From: Litoribaculum gwangyangense
GTDB lineage: Bacteria; Bacteroidota; Bacteroidia; Flavobacteriales; Flavobacteriaceae
Assembly (NCBI RefSeq): GCF_039543505.1
Contig: NZ_BAABJW010000003.1
Location: forward strand, 1-64,000
Length of the DNA stretch: 64,000 nucleotides
Direction: 5' to 3'
Both the position numbers and the translations under genes were made by a program. Positions 22,626 through 31,200 of this stretch are shown one piece after another. A model generated the notes under the pieces. The model was not told where the DNA came from and searched no databases. It worked only from the letters and a program-made list of their open reading frames with translations. Numbering within the stretch: position 1 is the first letter of the stretch; each line of letters begins with the position of its first letter.

Positions 22626-24161
22626 TTACTCCCATTCAATGGTTGCAGGTGGTTTTGAACTAATATCGTAAACTACCCTATTAACGCCTTTTACCTTATT
22701 TATTATATCGTTTGATGTTTTTTGAAGAAATTCATATGGCAAATTCACCCAATCGGCAGTCATTCCATCAGTACTTTCAACAGCTCTAAGCGCGACACAT
22801 TTTTCGTATGTACGCTCGTCTCCCATGACACCAACGCTATTTACAGGAAGCAACATAGCACCTGCTTGCCAAACTTTATCATAAAGTCCCCATTGTTTTA
22901 AACCATTGATAAAAATAGCATCTACTTCTTGAAGGATTCTAACTTTTTCAGCGGTTATATCACCCAAAATACGAATACCCAAACCAGGCCCAGGAAAAGG
23001 ATGACGACCCAAAAGCTCAGGATCAATGCCTAAAGTGGCTCCTACTCGCCTTACTTCATCTTTAAAGATAGCCCGCAGTGGCTCCACTATTTTAAGTTTC
23101 ATAAAATCGGGCAAACCGCCTACATTATGATGACTTTTTATAGTAGCTGATGGCCCTCCGGTAGCCGAAACACTCTCTATTACATCTGGATAAATGGTGC
23201 CTTGCGCTAACCATTTAACGTCTTCAAGTTTATGAGCTTCATCATCAAAAACCTCTATAAAGGCATTACCTATAGCTTTTCGTTTTTTCTCAGGATCTTC
23301 GATACCGGCTAAAGCATCCAAAAACCGTTTTGAGGCATCAACGCCTTTTACATTAAGCCCCATGCCCTTGTATTGATTCAATACACTTTCAAATTCATTT
23401 TTGCGAAGTAAGCCATTATTTACAAAAATGCAGTACAAATTTTTACCAATAGCCTTGTTTAATAAAACCGCAGCTACTGTAGAATCTACACCTCCAGAAA
23501 GTCCTAAAACCACTTTATCATTTCCGACTTTGGATTGAATAGCTTCAACGGTTTCTTCAATAAAAGAATCGGGTGTCCAATCCTGCTTGATGTCTGCAAT
23601 ATTGACCAAAAAGTTTTCCAACAGTTGTTTACCATCAGTTGAGTGGTAAACTTCTGGATGAAACTGAATTGCATAAGTGGTTTCACCTTCAATTTTAAAT
23701 GCTGCATTTTCAACATCATGGGTACTCGCCAATAAAATACCATTTTCTGGTAAGTGCTTAATGGTATCACTATGGCTCATCCAAACTTGACTACCTTCTT
23801 TAATTCTGGCAAAAAACGGCTCTCCCTTTTGAATGAAAGATAGATTGGCTCTACCATATTCCCTAGTATTTGATGGCGCCACTTCACCCCCTGAAAAATG
23901 GGCTAAATATTGTGCCCCATAGCAAACCGCTAGCATAGGTTTTATACCTCTAATTTGAGATAAATCAGGATGTAAAGCTTCTTCACCTCTTACAGAAAAC
24001 GGACTACCTGAAAGTATGACCGCCTTATAATCTTGAATATTTTCTGGAATTTTATTGAATGGATGAATTTCGGAGTAAATGTTGAGTTCCCTAACTCTAC
24101 GGGCAATAAGTTGTGTGTATTGCGATCCGAAGTCTAAAATAAGTACCTTGTCGTGTTGCAT
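22626..24161 (-). CDS. guaA: GMP synthase (glutamine-hydrolysing)
   Basis: 511 residues from ATG 24161; upstream in-frame codons back to 24287 are ignored because GuaA normally starts right before VLILDFGSQYTQ. It converts XMP, glutamine and ATP to GMP. The glutamine amidotransferase domain has catalytic Cys80 in AVCYGAQYL and ends with a QFHPEVYH segment. The ATP-pyrophosphatase domain carries GLSGGVDST, and the C-terminal dimerisation domain ends KPPATIEWE. A -7 box TATTTTTG (24172-24165) lies only 4 nt before the ATG, which suggests a leaderless transcript. guaB, the preceding pathway step, is at the right edge of the window. Confidence 0.97.
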   Translation of the reverse strand: MQHDKVLILDFGSQYTQLIARRVRELNIYSEIHPFNKIPENIQDYKAVILSGSPFSVRGEEALHPDLSQIRGIKPMLAVCYGAQYLAHFSGGEVAPSNTREYGRANLSFIQKGEPFFARIKEGSQVWMSHSDTIKHLPENGILLASTHDVENAAFKIEGETTYAIQFHPEVYHSTDGKQLLENFLVNIADIKQDWTPDSFIEETVEAIQSKVGNDKVVLGLSGGVDSTVAAVLLNKAIGKNLYCIFVNNGLLRKNEFESVLNQYKGMGLNVKGVDASKRFLDALAGIEDPEKKRKAIGNAFIEVFDDEAHKLEDVKWLAQGTIYPDVIESVSATGGPSATIKSHHNVGGLPDFMKLKIVEPLRAIFKDEVRRVGATLGIDPELLGRHPFPGPGLGIRILGDITAEKVRILQEVDAIFINGLKQWGLYDKVWQAGAMLLPVNSVGVMGDERTYEKCVALRAVESTDGMTADWVNLPYEFLQKTSNDIINKVKGVNRVVYDISSKPPATIEWE

Positions 24162-24164
24162 GCG

Positions 24165-24172
24165 CAAAAATA
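24165..24172 (-). promoter_or_regulatory. -7 promoter box of guaA
   Basis: TATTTTTG on the - strand matches the Bacteroidota consensus TAnnTTTG. It ends 4 nt before the guaA ATG, so the predicted transcription start falls at or next to the start codon. Confidence 0.45.
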
Positions 24173-24223
24173 GGAATTGATTTTTTATTGAGGAATTACC
24201 TATCGTTCTTTTATCAACAATTT

Positions 24224-25597
24224 TTAAACCATTGAATTTAAAATCATTTTTATATCCTTTTCTGTGGTATCTGGATTTATGAAACAAAAGCGGGATACGG
24301 TTTCAAAAGTGTCACCTATTTTCCATTTTGTAGGTGTTACCAAGGCAAATCCCTTTTCATGATTTTCGTATGTCCAATGTTTATAATCATCCGGTAACCA
24401 ACCGATTCTTCTGTATAAAACGCATGACAAACTTGGTTCCCTGACCAATTCTACGTGTGGCATATCACTAATTATTTTTCCTGCAATTTGCGCCAATGCA
24501 ATACCACGTTCCACCGCTTGCTTATAACGATTAGTGCCATGAGTTGCCAATGAAAACCATAAAGGTAAACCTCTAACCCGACGTGTTAATTGGATTTGAT
24601 AATCGGATGGATTGAACCCATGTGCACCTTCATCTTTGAAAATATCTAAATAAGAACCTTCTTGGGAATGCGCCTGTTTAGCCAACTCAGGTTTTTTATA
24701 AATAACGGCACCACAATCGTAAGGCGAAAACATCCATTTATGAGGATCGATGGTAATGCTATCTGCCTTTTCTATCCCTTTAAATAAATGACGAACAGAG
24801 TCTGCCACCAAAGCACCTCCGCCATAAGCAGCATCTATATGAAACCATAAGTTTTCCTTTTCACAAATAGAAGCAATACCTTCCAAATCATCCACAATAC
24901 CTGCATTGGTTGTTCCTCCTGTAGCAACAATTGCAAATAAGCGCTGTTTTTGGTGGGGTGTTAGATTATTAATGGTTATTCGTAAAGCATCTGCTTCTAA
25001 TCTATCTTCTGTATCAACCAACAAAACATCAATATCAGCTACTTTAGCCATGGCTTTTATAGATGAATGGGCTCCGATTGAAGTAATTATCAAACCCTTC
25101 TCTTCCTTATTTTGTTCCTTTAAGCTTCTCCAGTACTCCCTTGCGGTTACAATTGCTGAAAGGTTAGCAGCCGTACCACCACTTGTAAAAACTCCAAAAG
25201 CACCTTCGGGCATACCTGTTAAAGAGACTATCCATCGCATAGCTTCATTTTCACAAAAAATACCTCCAGCACCTTCCATCCAATAAGCCCCATGAATACT
25301 GGATGCCGATGTCACCAAATCGAACATCACGGCTGCTCTAGTAGGCGATGCAGGAACAAATGCCAAATGCCTTGGATGATCAATTGGAACATTCGACTTA
25401 GTTAAATACTTTTTCCAAAGTTTAAATGCTTGCTCTCCCCCAATACCTTTTTTTGTTATTGTTTCTCCAACCAGTGCTTTAAGTTCTTCTTCCTTTTTGG
25501 GCTTCCCAATTTTATTTTTAGTGGATGATAACCTGTCTATTACGTATTTCATAACATCCATGGTCATCTCAATCAAATCTATGTCTATTTTGTGCAT
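24224..25597 (-). CDS. Pyridoxal-dependent (group II) amino-acid decarboxylase family protein
   Basis: 457 residues. Group II PLP decarboxylase fold: FTSGGTAANLSA cofactor-binding segment, WFHIDAAYGGG with the Asp that contacts the pyridine ring, and the Schiff-base Lys287 in DPHKWMF. Relatives decarboxylate aromatic amino acids, glutamate or diaminobutyrate; the substrate cannot be read off. It lies 62 nt upstream of guaA on the same strand and may be cotranscribed, although guaA also has its own promoter box. Confidence 0.88.
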   Translation of the reverse strand: MHKIDIDLIEMTMDVMKYVIDRLSSTKNKIGKPKKEEELKALVGETITKKGIGGEQAFKLWKKYLTKSNVPIDHPRHLAFVPASPTRAAVMFDLVTSASSIHGAYWMEGAGGIFCENEAMRWIVSLTGMPEGAFGVFTSGGTAANLSAIVTAREYWRSLKEQNKEEKGLIITSIGAHSSIKAMAKVADIDVLLVDTEDRLEADALRITINNLTPHQKQRLFAIVATGGTTNAGIVDDLEGIASICEKENLWFHIDAAYGGGALVADSVRHLFKGIEKADSITIDPHKWMFSPYDCGAVIYKKPELAKQAHSQEGSYLDIFKDEGAHGFNPSDYQIQLTRRVRGLPLWFSLATHGTNRYKQAVERGIALAQIAGKIISDMPHVELVREPSLSCVLYRRIGWLPDDYKHWTYENHEKGFALVTPTKWKIGDTFETVSRFCFINPDTTEKDIKMILNSMV

Positions 25598-25891
25598 AAT
25601 TAAATCGTCTTAAAGTTGAGTTTCATCTGTATTGAGTAAATTTAACATTAACCCACGAATTATCGATTGAATAAGATTCAATATTAATAAGGTTTGATAT
25701 GTATTAATGATGACGTAACTACTACCTGATCTCATGCGAAATTAGTTAATGCTTAACTAAATATTATCAATGAATTAGTTCTAAAAAATTGTCAAGAACT
25801 TCAAAATATTGCAAGAAAGTTTAAAAAAACTGGCGATCCCAGCAGAAAAAATTAGGAATATCCAAGGATGAATCTTTACAAAATTTGGTAT
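25598..25891. other. Intergenic stretch with no recognised feature
   Basis: 294 bp of AT-rich sequence between the decarboxylase start and the end of bshC. It must carry the decarboxylase promoter, but no convincing TAnnTTTG box stands out. No small gene or terminator hairpin is supported. Confidence 0.3.
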
Positions 25892-27499
25892 TTATCCTTT
25901 GAGTGTCAAAACTATAAACTCGCTATTTAAAGGCTCCAAACATTCAACCAATGTTGGTATTAGATTTTCACCATACTCTAAAAAAAACTCTGAAAAATTA
26001 GTGTTACGCTCTTGCAAGCTGGCATTCGGAAACAACTCATTTTGGATGATTGTTATTCTAGAAACCTCATCGTCTAATTTCCTTTTTTGGGCCTTTAGCA
26101 AACGTTTTTCAAGATTTTCCAGTCCTTTTATTTGTTTAACTTCTTGAGCTTTTACGGCACCTAAAAACGAATTATCGGTCTGTTTAGCCAGTTTGTATAA
26201 ATCTTGAAATTGGTTCACTAAATACTCCTTTTGAGTGGAGAAATCAATATCAATACTTGAAATTTCTTTTACTTTTTTACTTACAAGTTCATCTTGATTT
26301 AAAAAGATGTCTTCATGAGAGATATGTAGTCTCTTAAGTTTTTCACTTTGCTTTTCAGTTTGAATTAAAACCGAATTTCTCAATAATAAAATAGGGAATG
26401 GAACTTGAACTTTATCGAAATACTCTTTTAATTGAAACCAATAGGCCAGTTCACCACCACCACCAATATAGCAGAGGTTTGGTAAAATAACCTCCTGTAA
26501 TAATGGTCGCATGATAACGTTGGGAGAGAATCTTTCGGGAAAATCGCTTAGCTCTTTTAGTATCTCAACCTTATTCCAAGTAATATCAGTATTTACAACG
26601 CCATAAACACCATCTTCAAATACAATACGCTCTCTTAAATTTTCTTTTAAATAAAATAAATTTATATTTCGCGGATTTACTTGAAGTTTATAATTTTGAG
26701 GTAATTCATTTATTTTTTTATTTGTTTCTGAAACGGACTGAAATGACGTTTGATTAGTCAATTCTTCTTCTAAAAACGGAATAAATTGTGCTTTTAAATC
26801 TTTATCATGAGCATCTATGATAACCAACCCATAGTCCCTAAACAATTCATTTGACAAAAAGCGTGTTGCATCAGCCAAATTAGTGTGTTCCAAATAGGCT
26901 TTACTGAAAAGTTCTTTTAAGTATTCAGCATTTTTGGTAGACCCTAACTCTAAAGAAAATAAGTCAAAAACAGCCTCCAACCCATCCGTGGACAATTCAC
27001 CAACAGCACCATTTGAATTTTTATTCCATTGTATTTTTTTTCCTTTAAAATTGAAATAATTGATTTCTTCAAAATCATGATCTTCGGAAGCCATCCAATA
27101 CACAGGTACAAAATTACAATCTGTATATTTCGCTTTTAATTCTTTAGAAAGATTGATAGCAGATACTATTTTATATAAAAAATACAGAGGTCCCGTTAAC
27201 AGGTTTAGTTGATGCCCAGTAGTAATAGTAAAGGTGTTTTCAGAAGATAAACTTTCAATGTTTTGAAGTGTTAATTCCGAAGCTTTAATGTTTTTATATT
27301 GATTTTTGAGAACTTTTGTTAAGACTGTTCTTGATTTTGAAGAAACCGAAAGACGCTTTTCTTCAATTTGATTTTTAAAATTTTCAATATTTGGAAAACG
27401 ATTATAAAACGGTTTTAAATCTGATTTTTCGTCTAAATAGTCACAAATTAACGATGAGAAATAACCTGTTTTATGAAAAGGAATTGAATTTTGCTGCAT
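25892..27499 (-). CDS. bshC: Bacillithiol biosynthesis cysteine-adding enzyme BshC
   Basis: 535 residues from ATG 27499. This start was chosen because a further ATG six codons upstream lies directly against a -7-like box (TATATTTA) and the family begins near FIPFxKTGYFSS. BshC joins cysteine to glucosaminyl-malate, the last step of bacillithiol synthesis. Family landmarks are TGHQLNLLTGPLYFLYK, YWMASEDHDFEEIN and RPLLQEVILPNLCYIGGGGE. A C-terminal coiled coil is visible. It stands alone between the decarboxylase and the surface-protein cluster. Bacillithiol is the usual low-molecular thiol of many Bacteroidota. Confidence 0.93.
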   Translation of the reverse strand: MQQNSIPFHKTGYFSSLICDYLDEKSDLKPFYNRFPNIENFKNQIEEKRLSVSSKSRTVLTKVLKNQYKNIKASELTLQNIESLSSENTFTITTGHQLNLLTGPLYFLYKIVSAINLSKELKAKYTDCNFVPVYWMASEDHDFEEINYFNFKGKKIQWNKNSNGAVGELSTDGLEAVFDLFSLELGSTKNAEYLKELFSKAYLEHTNLADATRFLSNELFRDYGLVIIDAHDKDLKAQFIPFLEEELTNQTSFQSVSETNKKINELPQNYKLQVNPRNINLFYLKENLRERIVFEDGVYGVVNTDITWNKVEILKELSDFPERFSPNVIMRPLLQEVILPNLCYIGGGGELAYWFQLKEYFDKVQVPFPILLLRNSVLIQTEKQSEKLKRLHISHEDIFLNQDELVSKKVKEISSIDIDFSTQKEYLVNQFQDLYKLAKQTDNSFLGAVKAQEVKQIKGLENLEKRLLKAQKRKLDDEVSRITIIQNELFPNASLQERNTNFSEFFLEYGENLIPTLVECLEPLNSEFIVLTLKG

Positions 27500-27572
27500 A
27501 CTAAGTTTAAAAATCATGTAAATATACAGCTATTCTGTTTTTTGAAATCTAAAAATTACGTTAAGAGTTTAA

Positions 27573-28280
27573 TTATTGAACGATGAATTGATAGGTTCCA
27601 GAATCTGAAGTGTTTCCTAATGAGTCTTTAGTAATAACTTTCCAATAATAAATGTTTCCAGATGTTACAGGTACATTTGTTTGGGTAGCTGTAATATCCG
27701 AAACTTTGATATTAGGATTTGCGCTGGTACCAAAATACACGTCATAACCTGCAATATCATCATCCACATCGCTTCCCGTCCATTGTAAAGTAACTGAGCT
27801 CGTTGCAGCCAAATTTTCTGCCATATTTGGTGCTACAATAACTGCTGGGAAAGGTGCATAAGACTGCACTCCTGGTCCAGAATTATAAAATTGCCAAGTA
27901 GGGCTTCGTTCTGTTTTTGAACCCTTTACTGATACAATAAACCATTTGTATGGTGTGGCACGCTGCAATACTATTGGTATGATATCGGCACTAGTTTCTT
28001 CTTGTATAACATTGCCAGTTAAAAGATTTTCTATGGTTATTTTATAATTATCAGAGCCATTGGCTTCCCATTCAAAATACACGGTACTCTCGGTTGGCGT
28101 TACATTGCTTCCGATATTGCATAACATATTTTCCTGTGGGAAATATAGTTTTACACCGCCATCAGTTCCTTCATTTCCAACTAATTCTGGATTTTCTTCA
28201 CCATTACCTTCATCGGTTGAAGATTTACTACATCCAAAAACCAAAAAAGCGAAGCAAAAAATAAATATTATGTGTTTCAT
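27573..28280 (-). CDS. Lipoprotein with fibronectin type III-like module
   Basis: 235 residues. Lipobox VFGC (about Cys17), a Glu/Gly/Asn-rich linker, then two Ig-like beta sandwiches with the repeated pattern ATPYKWFIVSVKG and NIYYWKVITKDSLGN of fibronectin III-like domains. Probably exposed at the cell surface. Its ATG overlaps the stop codon of the giant LRR gene by 4 nt, so the two are cotranscribed and may work together. No enzymatic motif is visible. Confidence 0.75.
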   Translation of the reverse strand: MKHIIFIFCFAFLVFGCSKSSTDEGNGEENPELVGNEGTDGGVKLYFPQENMLCNIGSNVTPTESTVYFEWEANGSDNYKITIENLLTGNVIQEETSADIIPIVLQRATPYKWFIVSVKGSKTERSPTWQFYNSGPGVQSYAPFPAVIVAPNMAENLAATSSVTLQWTGSDVDDDIAGYDVYFGTSANPNIKVSDITATQTNVPVTSGNIYYWKVITKDSLGNTSDSGTYQFIVQ

Positions 28281-31200
28281 TTTTTTACAATTTTAAATGT
28301 TGAAACAGATGATTTTGATTGCACTGAAACCGTATAAATTCCATCAGACAAATGACTAGTATCAATATCAACTGTGTCCAAATTATGATTCACAATATCT
28401 TTGGAATATATCAATTGACCCAGATAGGAATACATGTTAACATGTATGTTTTCCTTATCCATATTTCCCAAATAGAGATTGATACTTTCTTGAAATGGAT
28501 TAGGATATACAAACACTTTATCTGAAACCAAAATGGTTTCCTCATAAATACCTTGGCACTCAAAATCTGTACTAACTTTGATGCTATTTTTTCCTTCCTG
28601 TAAATTCAATGTAATTTTAGAATTGGTGGTATTGAATTTCAATCCATTGAAATTGATGTTATAACTTGAACTACCAGACATATCTATGGATACTGTTTTG
28701 CCATTATTTATCTTTCCTGTTAAAACACTTAATGGTTCTGGCTGGCTGATTACTATATCATAACAACTTATATAATCTGGCCATTCTTCTATGGTGATAC
28801 ACATTTCATAGGTGCCTGCCAATAGATTTAATATATCAATCTCATTGGTGAAATAGTATGCCTTATTAAAATCATCCTTAGTTAAAGTTGCTGTGTAATT
28901 ATAGTATTGAAGCGTAGAAATATTTATTTTTCCATCGTTATTATTTAAACAGGTTTCACTTGTTATTAAAATGGTAAAATTATTGTTTGGCAAACTTAAA
29001 ATGGAGCAACCAAATAAATCTACCACATCACCAAAAGGTGTGTTTGGGCATTGATCATCTGCATTCGCAACGCCATCATTATCGGCATCAGCGCAAACCG
29101 TTTGGTAATTGGCCGTTGCATCTTTAAACCAGCCATCGAAATCACCATTGGCATTTGTAATGACTGTGAATGGATCATCCACTAAAATACAACTCAACAG
29201 AGGATTATTGGTAGCATTAAAAATTTTAAGATTTTGATTATTGCCATTTTGAATGTTTAATTGGTCGCTAACAAAAAGATTGGATTGACAATATAAGCTT
29301 GTTAAATTGAGGTTGTTTATGACTTGAAGCGAATCCAGTTGATTATTCGAGCAATTTAATGTTTGTAAACTAACCAAAGCATCCACATTTAAAGACGTCA
29401 ACACATTTTCTGAAACGTTCAAACTAACCAAGTTTACATTTGAGTTTAAATCCATTTGAGCTAAACTGTTATTTGAAAGATTTAATGTTATCAAATTAAC
29501 GTTTGAGGTCACATCAATACCTGTAAATCCATTACCTGAAGCATCCAAATTTGTTAAAAGGATGTTGGCACTTACATCCACATTTGTAATGGCGTTACCG
29601 GTAATGTTTAAACTGCTTAAACCCAAGAAATCCTCTATACCTGTTAAATCAATAATACCTTGATTGCTCACATTTAAGGATGTAATGTTGCTGATATTTG
29701 AAGTCAATACATAATCATCTAAAGTACCTGAATCGTAGCCTAGTGAGATGAGAGCTTGCTCAAAGGCATCATCAGGCACATAAGTTTCTCCATAATGACA
29801 TTCAACAGAATAACTTGCCGTGGCATCCTTTAACCAATTGACTCCTCCTGGGGCATTACCAGTATCGGTTTCAATACAGGTTAAAGTGGCATTATTTTGT
29901 ACATTCAAATTTAATAAACTGGTATTTTGTCCGTTTTTAAGATTGAGACTTTCCAATACATTTGATAGACAACTTACATTGGTTAATGCCGTATTTAATT
30001 GAAAATCCAAATCTATAATTTGATTGGAATCGCCATTAAAAACTTGCAACGTTGGTATAACACTGGCATCAAATTCTGTAAAAAGGTTGTTTGAAATATT
30101 TAAGTTTATCAGATTTGGATTGCTACTCAAGTCTAGATTAGCTAATGAATTATTTGAAGCATTAATTTGGGTTAAATTGATATTTTGAGATAAATCTACT
30201 GTATTTACAGCATTGCTTGAAAAATCTAAATTTTGTAACGCAATAAAATCTTGAATCCCTGTTAAATCTGCTATGTTATTTCCGCTAACATCTAAATTGG
30301 TTATAACCTCAATAGTAGCGGTCAAAATATAATCGTCCAAAGGTCCAGCATCATATCCTAAGGTAATTAAGGCTTGTTCAAAATTATCATCGGGCACGTA
30401 TGTTTCACCAAATCTACAATCCACGCTATATTGAGCAGTAGCATCTTTTAACCAACTGGCACCAATATTATTGATGTCATCTACTTGAATACAGGTAAGG
30501 TTTGGGTTGTTGGTTGCTGAAAAATTGATTATCTCACTATTGATTCCGTTTTGGATATTTACAAACTCTAATTGATTACCAGAAACATTAATCGTTATGG
30601 AATCTGGGCAAAAATCCAAAGGATTATTTTGGTTTTTAGTTGGACATGTACCTGTTCCCAAAGTTGTTAAATCGAAATCGCCCGTAATTAGATTATTACT
30701 ACAGTTAAATGTTTTAAGTTGATTTAAATTGTTAGGTAATTGTAAAGCAGTTGTTTGATTGTTGCTTACATTAAGCTCTATTAAATTATTATTTGTACTG
30801 ATGTTTAAATCTGATAATTGATTATTATTGAGAGACAATTGCTTTAAATTCGGGAAATTATTTAGTATGTTTAACTGGGTTATTTGATTACTATCTAGGA
30901 TTAAACTTTCTAAAACAGGAGACGTTAAATCATTAATTTCTACCAATTGATTTTGTGAACCTGAAACGGCTATTAAATTGGTTTTACCAGATAAGTTAAC
31001 ATCTGCCAAATCGTTATCTGAAAAATCCAAAACTTCCAATGCACTATTTGAAGTAATATCAAGCTGTGTTAATGTATTGGATCTACAATTTAAAGTGGTT
31101 AATGCCGAATAATTAGTAACCAAAAGCGTATTTAATGCATTACTTGAACAACTCATTTTAAGTAATGAAGTATTAATAACCGTAGCAGTAGATAAATTAG

